Shown in pieces: positions 15,745 to 24,266 of a stretch of DNA of 64,000 nucleotides. The position numbers and the translations under genes are program-made. Every line of letters begins with the position of its first letter. Position 1 is the stretch's first letter. Under the pieces are notes generated by a model. It searched no databases. It was given only the letters and a program-made list of their open reading frames with translations, and was not told the DNA's origin. Source of the DNA: Phenylobacterium haematophilum (GTDB taxonomy: Bacteria > Pseudomonadota > Alphaproteobacteria > Caulobacterales > Caulobacteraceae); contig NZ_JACIDK010000001.1 of NCBI RefSeq assembly GCF_014196295.1, positions 352,785 to 416,784 on the forward strand, written 5' to 3'.

Positions 15745-17433
15745 ATGAGCGAGACCATCGCCACTGATACGATTGAGCGCGAAGCGATGGAATACGACGT
15801 CGTGATCGTCGGCGCCGGGCCCTCGGGGCTTTCAGCGGCCATCCGCCTCAAGCAACTGGCCGAAGCCGCCGGAACCGAAGTCTCGGTCGCCGTGCTGGAA
15901 AAGGGTTCGGAAGTCGGCGCCCACATCCTCTCGGGCGCGGTGATCGATCCCAAGGGCATCAACGAGTTGCTGCCCAACTGGAAGGAACTCGGCATCCCGC
16001 TGGAGACCAAGGTCACCCGCGACAAGTTCGTGATCCTCGGCCCGAACGGCGACCTGGACATCTCCTGGCTGCCCTTCCCCAAGTGGATGCTGAACCACGG
16101 CAACTACATCGCCTCGCTCGGCAACGTCTGCCGCGCCCTGGCGACCCACGCCGAAGCGCTCGGCGTCGAGATCTATCCGGGCATGGCCGCCTCGGAAGTC
16201 GTCTACAACGAAGACGGCTCGGTGAAGGGCGTCGTCGCCGGCGTGTTCGGCATCGACAAGGACGGCAACCCGGGGCCCGACTACCAACCGGGCATCGAAC
16301 TGCACGCCAAGTACACCTTCATCGGTGAAGGCGTCCGCGGTTCGCTGGCCAAGCAGCTCCAGGCCCGCTTCGGCCTGACCAACGGCCGCGACGCGCAGAA
16401 GTTCGGCATCGGCATCAAGGAACTCTGGCAGGTGCCGGACGAGAACTTCGAGCCGGGCCTGACGCAGCACACCTTCGGCTGGCCGCTGGACAACGCCACC
16501 GGCGGCGGCTCGTTCATGTACCACTTCGGGGACAACTACGTGGCCATCGGCTTCGTCGTGCACCTGAACTACAAGAACCCTTGGATCTCGCCCTTCGACG
16601 AGTTCCAGCGCTTCAAGACCCACCCGACCATCCGCGGCTACCTGGAAGGCGGCAAGCGCATCGCCTACGGCGCCCGCGCGATCACCGAGGGCGGCTCGCA
16701 GTCGCTGCCGCAGCTCTACTTCCCGGGCGGCGTGCTGCTCGGCTGTTCGGCCGGCATGGTCAACGTCCCGCGCATCAAGGGCAGCCACAACGCGGTCAAA
16801 AGCGGCATGATGGCCGCTGAGGCCGCCTTCGAAGCGATCCAGGGCGGCCGCTCCAGCGACGAGCTCTCTGGCTACGAGGACGCCTACAAGAAGTCGTGGG
16901 TCCACAAGGAGCTGTGGGCGGTCCGTAACTTCAAGCCGCTATGGTCGAAGTTCGGCACGATCCCCGGCATCGTGCTCGGCGGCGCCGACGCCATGATCGC
17001 CAACATGTTCGGCGGCTGGTCGCCCTGGGGCACGATCAAGCACGGCAAGTCCGACGCGGAGTCCACCGGCTTGGCCAAGGACTACAAGCCGATCGTCTAT
17101 CCGAAGCCGGACAACGTGTTCAGCTTCGACAAGCTGTCGTCGGTGTTCCTGTCCTCGACCAACCACGACGAGAACCAGCCGGCGCACCTGAAGCTCAAGG
17201 ATCCGAGCATTCCGGTGAACGTAAACCTGCCGCGCTACGGCGAGCCGGCGCGTCTGTTCTGCCCGGCCGGCGTCTACGAGGTGCTCTACGACGAGGCGGG
17301 GAACAACCCGAAGTTCCAGATCAACTTCCAGAACTGCGTCCACTGCAAAACCTGCGACATCAAGGATCCGTCGCAGAACATCAACTGGACGACGCCGCAG
17401 GGCGGCGACGGGCCCAACTACCCGAACATGTAA
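15745..17433 (+). CDS. Electron transfer flavoprotein-ubiquinone oxidoreductase
   Basis: The 562-residue ETF-QO passes electrons from reduced ETF (fed by acyl-CoA and other dehydrogenases) into the ubiquinone pool at the inner membrane. The FAD-binding motif VIVGAGPSGLSAAIR starts near residue 20. The middle has the quinone-side GWPLDNATGGGSFMYH region. The C-terminal 4Fe-4S ferredoxin-like domain holds NCVHCKTCDIKDPSQNI. Length matches the family. The ATG at 15745 is used; an in-frame TTG at 15727 adds six residues. A strong terminator follows directly. The etfAB genes are not in the window. Confidence 0.95.
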   Translation: MSETIATDTIEREAMEYDVVIVGAGPSGLSAAIRLKQLAEAAGTEVSVAVLEKGSEVGAHILSGAVIDPKGINELLPNWKELGIPLETKVTRDKFVILGPNGDLDISWLPFPKWMLNHGNYIASLGNVCRALATHAEALGVEIYPGMAASEVVYNEDGSVKGVVAGVFGIDKDGNPGPDYQPGIELHAKYTFIGEGVRGSLAKQLQARFGLTNGRDAQKFGIGIKELWQVPDENFEPGLTQHTFGWPLDNATGGGSFMYHFGDNYVAIGFVVHLNYKNPWISPFDEFQRFKTHPTIRGYLEGGKRIAYGARAITEGGSQSLPQLYFPGGVLLGCSAGMVNVPRIKGSHNAVKSGMMAAEAAFEAIQGGRSSDELSGYEDAYKKSWVHKELWAVRNFKPLWSKFGTIPGIVLGGADAMIANMFGGWSPWGTIKHGKSDAESTGLAKDYKPIVYPKPDNVFSFDKLSSVFLSSTNHDENQPAHLKLKDPSIPVNVNLPRYGEPARLFCPAGVYEVLYDEAGNNPKFQINFQNCVHCKTCDIKDPSQNINWTTPQGGDGPNYPNM

Positions 17434-17438
17434 GACTG

Positions 17439-17466
17439 AAGGGGGCCCTCGCGGCCCCCTTTTTCT
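17439..17466 (+). terminator. Intrinsic terminator after the ETF-QO gene
   Basis: AAGGGGGCC (17439-17447) pairs with GGCCCCCTT (17453-17461) around a CTCGC loop and runs into TTTTC. It starts 5 nt after the TAA stop codon. Confidence 0.9.
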
Positions 17467-17540
17467 TTGGGCTGGCGAATTCATCCAAGTTCGTCGAGCA
17501 CGCCTTGAACTCGCCCCCGAAAGCGCCGAGTTTCCCAGCC

Positions 17541-19244
17541 ATGCGCCGTCTGCTTGTCGCCCTCGCTCCGCTGCTCCTCGTCACCGCCTGCGCCACCGCG
17601 CCCCAGGACGTCGCCTGGACGCCGCCCGTCAATGACGGCATGGGCGGCTCGGCCTACGGGGCCTTCCTGGCCGGACAGGGCGCGCTCAACGATGGGGCCG
17701 GCGCCGAGGCGGCCGCCTATTTCGAGCGCGCGGAGCTTGAGGGCGGGTCCAGCGACCTTTTGCGCGACCGCGCCTTCACCGCCGCCGTGCTGGCCGGCGA
17801 CATTCCCAAGGCCGCCGCTCTGGCGCCCGACGGCGTCGACGCCTCCGAGGCCACCAAGCGGCTGGGCCAGCTGGTCATCGCCGTCGAGCTTATGGCGCAA
17901 GGCAAGGGCAAGGAGGCGCACGCTGCGCTGTCGGGCGACGCCATCGGCTTCCCGCACCGGGGCGCAGCGGCGCTGCTTGCCCCATGGGCCGCCGCCATGG
18001 CCGGCGACACCGAAGGCTCGCTCGTGCGGCCTGAGATGCGCGGCGATCGCGTCGTCGATTACTTCGGCCAGCTCGGCCAGGCCTGGCTCTACGAGCGGGC
18101 CCGCCGCTACGACGAGGCCGAGACCGACTTCAAGGCCCTGACGGGCGGCGACGCACCCGGCGACATCGCCGTCCAGGCCTATGGCGCCTTCCTCGAACGC
18201 CGCAACCGCCGCGCCGACGCGGTCGCGCTCTACGATCGTTCCTTGGCTGTCACCCCCAACAACGAGAACCTGATCGCCGCCCGCGCCCGCGCCGCGGCCG
18301 GCAAGTCGGCCCCGGCTGCGCCGAACCTGCGCCAGGGCGCGGCCCAGGTGCTGGTGGCCCCAGCCGCGACCATGCTGGCGGCCAAGCAGGAACAGCTCGG
18401 CCTTGCCTATCTGCGCTTGGCCTTGCGGCTCGACCCCGGCCGCGACACCGCCTGGCTCATGGTCGGCGACATCATGGAGGCGGCCGGCGACGTCGACGGC
18501 GCCCGTGCCGCCTACGGCAAGCCAAAGCCCGGCTCGAACGAGTACAGCGCCGCGCGCAGCAAGCTCGCCTGGAGCTACCAGAACGCCAAGCAATCGGACG
18601 TGGCGCTGAAGATGGCCCAGGAAGCCGCAGCGAGCGGCGACGCCGAGGCCAAGCTCACCTATGCCGACCTGCTGCGCGCCAACGAGCGCTACGATGACTC
18701 CGCCCAGGTGCTGAGCGGATTGATCGAGGCCAGCTCCACCCCGGACTGGCGCTTGCTCTACATGCGCGGCGTCGCGTACGAGCGCGCCGGCCATTGGCCG
18801 GAGGGCGAACGCGACCTGAAGGCGGCGCTGGAACTGCGCCCGGATGAGCCGGAACTGCTCAACTATCTCGGCTATACCTGGATCGACCGCGGCGAACGCT
18901 TGGCCGAGGCCCTGGGCATGGTCGAGCGGGCCGTGGCCGCCAACCCGCAGTCGGGCGCGATGGTCGATTCGCTCGGCTGGGCCCACTATCGGCTCGGCGA
19001 CTACAAGAAGGCCGTCGACCTGCTGGAACAGGCGGTCGAACTCGAAGCCGGCGATCCGGAGATCAACAACCACCTCGGCGACGCCTACTGGCGCGTCGGC
19101 CGCCGCATCGAGGCCGAGTACCAGTGGCGGCGCGTGCTGACCCTGGATCCCGATCCGAAGATCAAGGCCGATGTCGAGGCGAAGCTGGCCTCGGGCCAAG
19201 GCCCGAAGGGCCCGTCGGCCGCGCCGCGCATCGCCGGCCAGTAA
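17541..19244 (+). CDS. TPR-repeat lipoprotein
   Basis: The 567-residue protein starts with a lipoprotein signal peptide (MRRLLVALAPLLLVTAC, lipid cysteine at 17). It consists mostly of tetratricopeptide repeats. Late repeats are clear, e.g. PELLNYLGYTWIDRGERLAE, then MVDSLGWAHYRLGDYKKAVD and EINNHLGDAYWRVGR. Such proteins act as periplasmic or outer-membrane-anchored scaffolds; the partner is unknown. I start at the ATG at 17541 because the frame is open far upstream through the ETF-QO gene but only this start gives a signal peptide. ispE begins 3 bp after the stop, so the two are probably cotranscribed. Confidence 0.9.
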   Translation: MRRLLVALAPLLLVTACATAPQDVAWTPPVNDGMGGSAYGAFLAGQGALNDGAGAEAAAYFERAELEGGSSDLLRDRAFTAAVLAGDIPKAAALAPDGVDASEATKRLGQLVIAVELMAQGKGKEAHAALSGDAIGFPHRGAAALLAPWAAAMAGDTEGSLVRPEMRGDRVVDYFGQLGQAWLYERARRYDEAETDFKALTGGDAPGDIAVQAYGAFLERRNRRADAVALYDRSLAVTPNNENLIAARARAAAGKSAPAAPNLRQGAAQVLVAPAATMLAAKQEQLGLAYLRLALRLDPGRDTAWLMVGDIMEAAGDVDGARAAYGKPKPGSNEYSAARSKLAWSYQNAKQSDVALKMAQEAAASGDAEAKLTYADLLRANERYDDSAQVLSGLIEASSTPDWRLLYMRGVAYERAGHWPEGERDLKAALELRPDEPELLNYLGYTWIDRGERLAEALGMVERAVAANPQSGAMVDSLGWAHYRLGDYKKAVDLLEQAVELEAGDPEINNHLGDAYWRVGRRIEAEYQWRRVLTLDPDPKIKADVEAKLASGQGPKGPSAAPRIAGQ

Positions 19245-19247
19245 CCG

Positions 19248-20135
19248 ATGAGCCGGATCGCCTTCGCTCCGGCGAAGATCAACCTCTTCCTGCACGTCGG
19301 CGCGCCGGGCGGCGACGGCTACCATCCGCTGTGCAGCCTGATGGCCTTCGCCGACGTCGGCGACCGCGTCGTGCTGCACGAAGCGGATTCTTTGTCTGTC
19401 CGTGTCCACGGCCCGTTCGGCGGCATGCTGGCGGGCGAGGGCGACAACCTCGTCCTGCGCGCCGCGCGCGCCCTGCTGGCCCGAGCGCGCGGCCCCCAGC
19501 CGCTGGTCGGACTGTCCCTCGAAAAGCTGCTGCCGGTCGCCGCCGGCCTCGGCGGCGGCTCCAGCGACGCCGGCGCGGCTTTGCGCCTGATGCGCGCCGC
19601 GCTCGGTGTGCAGGTCGACGATGTGGAGCTTGAGGCGATCGCCGCCTCGCTCGGCGCCGACGGCGCGGCCTGCCTCTGGGGCCGCCCGGTGCTGGCGCAG
19701 GGGCGGGGGGAGCTGCTGACCCCGGCCCCGCAGATGCCGACTATCGAGGCGGTTCTGGTCAATCCGCGGGTCGAGGTCTCGACCCCGGCCGTCTACCGCG
19801 CCTTCGACGCGCTCGGCGAATTCGGCGACGTCGCGCCGCCGCCGATGCCGGCCGCCTTCGAGAGCGTCGAGGAACTGGCCGCCTGGCTCGGCATGATGCG
19901 CAACGATCTCCAGGTCCCGGCCGTCGGCCTGGCGCCGGAGGTCGGCGACGTCCTGGCGACGCTCTCTGAGGAGCGCGAGACCCTGATCGCCCGCATGTCC
20001 GGCTCGGGGGCGACCTGCTTCGCCATCTGCGCCAGCGACATCGAGGCCGACGCCCTGGCCGCGCGGGTCGACGCGCTGCGTCCGGACTGGTGGACCGTCC
20101 GCTGCCGGCTCGGCGGACCCTGGCCGGACGCCTGA
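19248..20135 (+). CDS. ispE: 4-diphosphocytidyl-2-C-methyl-D-erythritol kinase
   Basis: The 295-residue GHMP kinase phosphorylates CDP-methylerythritol with ATP, the fourth step of the MEP isoprenoid pathway. The N-terminus APAKINLFLHV, the phosphate-binding loop PVAAGLGGGSSDAGAAL (about 101-117) and the C-terminal MSGSGATCFAI motif are all present. Length is normal for the family. It follows the TPR lipoprotein gene by 3 bp and ends at a bidirectional terminator facing amt. Confidence 0.96.
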   Translation: MSRIAFAPAKINLFLHVGAPGGDGYHPLCSLMAFADVGDRVVLHEADSLSVRVHGPFGGMLAGEGDNLVLRAARALLARARGPQPLVGLSLEKLLPVAAGLGGGSSDAGAALRLMRAALGVQVDDVELEAIAASLGADGAACLWGRPVLAQGRGELLTPAPQMPTIEAVLVNPRVEVSTPAVYRAFDALGEFGDVAPPPMPAAFESVEELAAWLGMMRNDLQVPAVGLAPEVGDVLATLSEERETLIARMSGSGATCFAICASDIEADALAARVDALRPDWWTVRCRLGGPWPDA

Positions 20136-20155
20136 TCCGTCGACGCTGAAACGAA

Positions 20156-20181
20156 AACGGGGGACCCGAAGGCCCCCCGTT
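20156..20181. terminator. Bidirectional terminator between ispE and amt
   Basis: AACGGGGGACC (20156-20166) pairs with GGCCCCCCGTT (20171-20181) around CGAA with one A/C mismatch. Short A and T runs flank the two sides. It lies in the 68-bp convergent gap. Confidence 0.8.
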
Positions 20182-20203
20182 CCCGTCTCCCCATTTGAGG
20201 CGA

Positions 20204-21643
20204 TTAGTCGTGCAGGGCTTCGCCGTGCTGCGACATGTCCAGGCCTTCGACCTCGGCCTCGTCGCTGACCCGCAGGCCGATCGTGAACTTCACGACCATC
20301 AGGATCAGGAAGGTGGCCACCGCGGTGAAGGCGATGGTGACGCCGACGCCCCAGGCTTGGGTCATCAGGTTCGCGCCTTCGCCCAGGCTGTTGACCTTCG
20401 GGTCTGCGAGGACGCCGGTCAGCAAGGCGCCGACGATGCCCGCGACGCCGTGCACGCCGAAGGCGTCCAGGCTGTCGTCGTACTTCAGCAGGCGCTTCAG
20501 CCAAACCGCGCCGAAGTAGCCGGCCGCGCCGCCCAGCAGGCCGATGATCAGCGCGCCCTGCGGGTTCACGAAGCCGGCGGCCGGAGTGATGGCGACCAGG
20601 CCGGCCACGGCGCCGGAGGCCAGACCCAGCATGCCGGGCTTCTTACGCTCGACCCATTCGATCAGCATCCAGGCGATGGCCGCAGCGGCGGTGGCGACCT
20701 GGGTGTTCAGCATCGCCACGCCGGCCAGGGCGTTGGAGCCGACGGCCGAACCGGCGTTGAAGCCGAACCAGCCGACCCACAGCAGGCTGGCGCCGATCAT
20801 GGTCAGCACTAGGTTGTGCGGCGCCATGTTCTCGCTGCCGTAGCCCTTGCGGCGGCCGAGCACGAGCGCGCAGACCAGGCCCGCGACACCGGCGTTGATG
20901 TGGACGACCGTACCGCCGGCGAAGTCGAGGACGCCGTCGCCGCCGAGGAAGCCGCCGCCCCAGACCGCGTGGGCGGTCGGCGCATAGACCAGCAGGGACC
21001 AGAGCACGGTGAACACCAGCACGGCCGAGAACTTGATTCGCTCGGCGTAGGCGCCGGCGATCAGGGCCGGGGTGATGATCGCGAAGGTCATCTGGAACAT
21101 CACGAACACCGATTCCGGGATCGTGGCGGCCAGGCTGTTCGTGCTTTCCATGGTCACGCCCGAGAGGAAGGCGTTCCCAAGCCCGCCGATGACCGCGTTC
21201 AGGCCCTCGTTGGAGTTGGTGCTGAAGGCCAGTGAGTAGCCGGCGACCATCCAGACCACCGAGATGACGGCGGTGATGGCGAACGATTGGGCGACCGTCG
21301 CGATGACGTTCTTGCGGCGAACCATGCCGCCGTAGAACAGCGCCAGGCCCGGAATGGTCATCATCAGGACCAGGGCGGTGGAGGTCAGCACCCAGGAGGT
21401 GTCGCCGGTGTCCAGGGCCGGCTTTTCTTCTTCGGCCGGGGCTTCGGCGGGCGCTGCTTCGGCCGGCGCCGGCGCCGCCTCAGGTGCGGCCGCCTCAGGC
21501 GCAGCGGCGACCGGCGCCGCCGCCTCGGCTGCGGCGGGGGCGACCGGAGCGGCCTCCTGGGCGAACGCTGGGGCGAGCGAACCGCCCGCCAGCGCCGCGG
21601 CGAGCGCCAGGCCCGCCAGCTTGTTGAATCTCGTTGTGTTCAT
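20204..21643 (-). CDS. amtB: Ammonium transporter (Amt family)
   Basis: The 479-residue inner-membrane channel has 11 predicted helices starting at WVLTSTALVLMMTIPGLALF (about residue 84). Family landmarks include FYGGMVRRKN, FAGGTVVHINAG (channel histidine region), SALLGWVGWFGFN-like text reading LLWVGWFGFNAGSA, and GVHGVAGIVGALLTG (second histidine). It is preceded by a signal peptide (to AFAQ, residue 29) and a 50-residue Ala/Pro/Glu-rich periplasmic stretch that E. coli AmtB lacks. GlnK, encoded 37 bp upstream on the same strand, is expected to plug the channel from the cytoplasm under nitrogen excess. Confidence 0.95.
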   Translation of the reverse strand: MNTTRFNKLAGLALAAALAGGSLAPAFAQEAAPVAPAAAEAAAPVAAAPEAAAPEAAPAPAEAAPAEAPAEEEKPALDTGDTSWVLTSTALVLMMTIPGLALFYGGMVRRKNVIATVAQSFAITAVISVVWMVAGYSLAFSTNSNEGLNAVIGGLGNAFLSGVTMESTNSLAATIPESVFVMFQMTFAIITPALIAGAYAERIKFSAVLVFTVLWSLLVYAPTAHAVWGGGFLGGDGVLDFAGGTVVHINAGVAGLVCALVLGRRKGYGSENMAPHNLVLTMIGASLLWVGWFGFNAGSAVGSNALAGVAMLNTQVATAAAAIAWMLIEWVERKKPGMLGLASGAVAGLVAITPAAGFVNPQGALIIGLLGGAAGYFGAVWLKRLLKYDDSLDAFGVHGVAGIVGALLTGVLADPKVNSLGEGANLMTQAWGVGVTIAFTAVATFLILMVVKFTIGLRVSDEAEVEGLDMSQHGEALHD

Positions 21644-21680
21644 TGTCGTTATCCCCTTGTCCCGATGAGTTCGGCGCGCG

Positions 21681-22109
<429 letters not shown>

Positions 22110-22182
22110 CTAGGGCGACGCTATCGACGCACGGCGCGCTGAACGGCGCCCGGTAACTTCTGATCAATGAAAAGGCGCGGGC

Positions 22183-22212
22183 GGCACGATTGCTGTGCAG
22201 AACCCGGGTGCG
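22183..22212. promoter_or_regulatory. Tandem NtrC-like binding sites upstream of glnK-amt
   Basis: Site 1 is GGCAC-N7-GTGCA (22183-22199) and site 2 is TGCAG-N7-GTGCG (22196-22212). Each matches the NtrC pattern TGCAC-N7-GTGCA at eight or nine of ten bases, and they share TGCA. They lie about 165 bp upstream of the glnK start, a usual distance for NtrC enhancers. I did not find a convincing sigma-54 -24/-12 element between them and glnK. Confidence 0.55.
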
Positions 22213-22362
22213 GCGCCCAAATTTCAGGCGGAATGTCGCTCCAGCGGGCGTTTGCGTCCGTCCCACCTGCGGTTTGGAGCGGAACAAAAGCGCGGCGCCG
22301 AGCGCTAGAACGGGACACAACCTGGCAGTGGGGGCCAGGTGGATTATTCGGAGGCGATGACG

Positions 22363-22761
22363 ATGACCATGAAGACCCTGCTCACAGCCGCAGCCGCTCT
22401 GGCCCTGATCGGCGGCGCCGCCCACGCCGGCGAAGGCGCCAAGAAATCCAAGCCCGCCGACTCCGCCCAGATGCAGGACGAGACCGGCAAGGCGATGACC
22501 ACGCCCGGCGCTGACGCCTCGGCGACCACAGCCATGCCCGGCGCCGCTCCCATGCCCGACACCAGCGTGAACCCGCCTTCGGACGAAGCCGCGGTCATGC
22601 CCCCCGCCAGCGCCGATGCTTCGGCGCAAGGCGTTCCGGCCTCGGCGACCGTGGCGACCAACGTCGTCACCAACGGACCGGTGGCCGACACGCCCGAGAA
22701 CCGGGCGAAGTTCAAACCGTTGTCCCGCGCCGGACGGGCGACCTCTCCGCGCGGCAATTAG
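22363..22761 (+). CDS. Small secreted Ala/Pro/Met-rich protein of unknown function
   Basis: The 132-residue protein has a signal peptide (MTMKTLLTAAAALALIGGAAHA) and a low-complexity mature part rich in Ala, Pro, Ser, Thr and Met, with no predicted fold. The C-terminal segment GPVADTPENRAKFKPLSRAG is the most protein-like part. I placed the start at the ATG at 22363, eight bases after GGAGG (22350-22354); ATGs at 22357 and 22369 are alternatives. A GCTAGAAC box (22304-22311) fits a -10 but has no good -35. A strong terminator follows. Confidence 0.7.
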   Translation: MTMKTLLTAAAALALIGGAAHAGEGAKKSKPADSAQMQDETGKAMTTPGADASATTAMPGAAPMPDTSVNPPSDEAAVMPPASADASAQGVPASATVATNVVTNGPVADTPENRAKFKPLSRAGRATSPRGN

Positions 22762-22788
22762 AACAAGGCATTCCGCCTTGAAGCGAAG

Positions 22789-22821
22789 GTCGGCGGGCCC
22801 TATGGTCCGCCGACTTTTTTT
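22789..22821 (+). terminator. Intrinsic terminator upstream of glyQ
   Basis: GTCGGCGGGCC (22789-22799) pairs with GGTCCGCCGAC (22804-22814), one internal G-T pair, followed by seven T residues. It separates the small secreted protein gene from glyQ. Confidence 0.92.
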
Positions 22822-22842
22822 GCGCCTGCGAAACCCCTGCCC

Positions 22843-23745
22843 ATGCCAGCCGATAAGCCGCTTTCGTTTCAGGGTCTTATCCTGAAACTGCATGACTATT
22901 GGAGCCGCCAGGGCTGCGTGATTCTGCAGCCCCACGATGTTGAGGTCGGGGCGGGTACGCTTCATCCGGCTACGGTGCTTCGCGCCCTGGGACCCAAGCC
23001 CTGGCGCGCGGCCTACGTGCAGCCCTCGCGCCGCCCGGCCGACGGCCGCTATGGCGAGAACCCCAACCGGCTGCAGCACTACTACCAGTACCAGGTCATC
23101 CTGAAGCCGAACCCCGACAATCTGCAGGAGCTCTACCTGGGCAGCCTGGAGGCGATCGGCCTCGACACCCGCATGCACGACATCCGGTTCGTGGAAGACG
23201 ACTGGGAAAACCCTACCGTCGGCGCCTGGGGCCTGGGCTGGGAAGTCTGGTGCGACGGGATGGAAGTCACCCAGTACACCTACTTCCAGCAGGTGGGCGG
23301 CCTGGACGTCTGGCCGGTGGCGGGCGAACTGACCTACGGGCTCGAGCGCCTGGCCATGTATCTCCAGAACGTCGACCATTTCACCGACTTGGCGTTCAAC
23401 GATCCGGACGGCCCGCTGCCGATGACCTATGGCGACGTGTTCCTCGAGAACGAGCGCCAGCAGTCGGAAGCCAACTTCCACCTCTATGACGTCGACACCC
23501 TGAAGCGTCAGTTCGAAGACATGGAACGCCAGGTGCCGCGCATCCTCGACGGCCGCGGCCCGCAGGGCCAGCGCACCGTGCTGCCGGCCTACGACCACGT
23601 GCTGAAGGCCAGCCACCTGTTCAACCTGATGGACGCCCGCGGCGCGATCGCCGTGGCCGAGCGCCAGAGCTACATCGGCCGCATCCGCGACCTGACCAAG
23701 ATGTGCGCCGAGGCGTGGGTCGAAAACGAAGGCGGCAACGCGTGA
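22843..23745 (+). CDS. glyQ: Glycyl-tRNA synthetase alpha subunit
   Basis: The 300-residue catalytic subunit of the bacterial alpha2-beta2 GlyRS has class II motifs. It starts [20 protein letters not shown], followed by [20 protein letters not shown] and [18 protein letters not shown]. Length matches E. coli GlyQ (303). Its last codons overlap the GTG start of the next gene (GTGA), so translation of the two is probably coupled. The gene lies 21 bp beyond a terminator T-run and has its own promoter somewhere in or before that region. Confidence 0.97.
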   Translation: MPADKPLSFQGLILKLHDYWSRQGCVILQPHDVEVGAGTLHPATVLRALGPKPWRAAYVQPSRRPADGRYGENPNRLQHYYQYQVILKPNPDNLQELYLGSLEAIGLDTRMHDIRFVEDDWENPTVGAWGLGWEVWCDGMEVTQYTYFQQVGGLDVWPVAGELTYGLERLAMYLQNVDHFTDLAFNDPDGPLPMTYGDVFLENERQQSEANFHLYDVDTLKRQFEDMERQVPRILDGRGPQGQRTVLPAYDHVLKASHLFNLMDARGAIAVAERQSYIGRIRDLTKMCAEAWVENEGGNA

Positions 23746-24266
23746 AACGCGCTCTCCTTACGACTCTCGTCGCCATTGCGGCATCCGTCGGTCCGGTTCT
23801 ATCGGCGTGCGCGCGGGAGACGGAGCGGTCGCCGGAGCAAGAGGTCATCTTCTCTGACGAGCATGACGCGGCCCTCGCTGCGGCGTCGAGCGAAGCCCGC
23901 AAGTCGTTGCCGCTGTTTTGGGCGAAGTTCGACGCCAAGCCGGCTGGCTACGGCCACTACGCGGTCAAGGCCGCGTTTCAGACTCGCGCCGGCGCCACCG
24001 AGAACATCTGGGTGAACGTGATCGGCCGGACCGATGGCAAGGTGATCGGCGAACTCGCCAATGAGCCGTACGATCTGGGCGGCCTTAAGGTGGGCGACCA
24101 AGTCGAAGTCGATGAGGCGGCGATCACCGACTGGCAGTATTCCAAGGCCGACAAGCTCTATGGCCATTTCACGACGCGAGCGCTGAGCGCTCGCGCCAAC
24201 GCGGCTCAACGCGCGCAGTCGGCGGAGCTATTCTCCCCGCAACCGCTTGAGGCCGGAGCTAACTGA
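23742..24266 (+). CDS. DUF2314-type lipoprotein encoded between glyQ and glyS
   Basis: The 174-residue protein starts with a lipoprotein signal ([23 protein letters not shown]). The mature part resembles DUF2314/YegJ proteins: [12 protein letters not shown], then [21 protein letters not shown], then [17 protein letters not shown]. Function is unknown. The GTG at 23742 overlaps the glyQ stop codon, and its TGA overlaps the glyS ATG by 1 bp. The gene is therefore embedded in the GlyRS operon and probably translated by coupling. A cell-envelope protein between two cytoplasmic synthetase subunits is odd. Confidence 0.8.
   Translation: MKRALLTTLVAIAASVGPVLSACARETERSPEQEVIFSDEHDAALAAASSEARKSLPLFWAKFDAKPAGYGHYAVKAAFQTRAGATENIWVNVIGRTDGKVIGELANEPYDLGGLKVGDQVEVDEAAITDWQYSKADKLYGHFTTRALSARANAAQRAQSAELFSPQPLEAGAN

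Noticed and set aside
16941..17540. In-frame upstream extension of the TPR lipoprotein
   Set aside because: It lies inside the ETF-QO gene in another frame and crosses its terminator; the lipoprotein signal starts at 17541.
17481..20504. Open frame of over 1000 codons antisense to the TPR lipoprotein gene and ispE
   Set aside because: It crosses two well-supported genes and a terminator region; the sequence is Arg/Gly/Asp-rich without motifs. It is a shadow frame.
22304..22311. GCTAGAAC as promoter of the small secreted protein gene
   Set aside because: The -10 is exact but no acceptable -35 lies 10-14 bases upstream, so I did not list it as a promoter feature.
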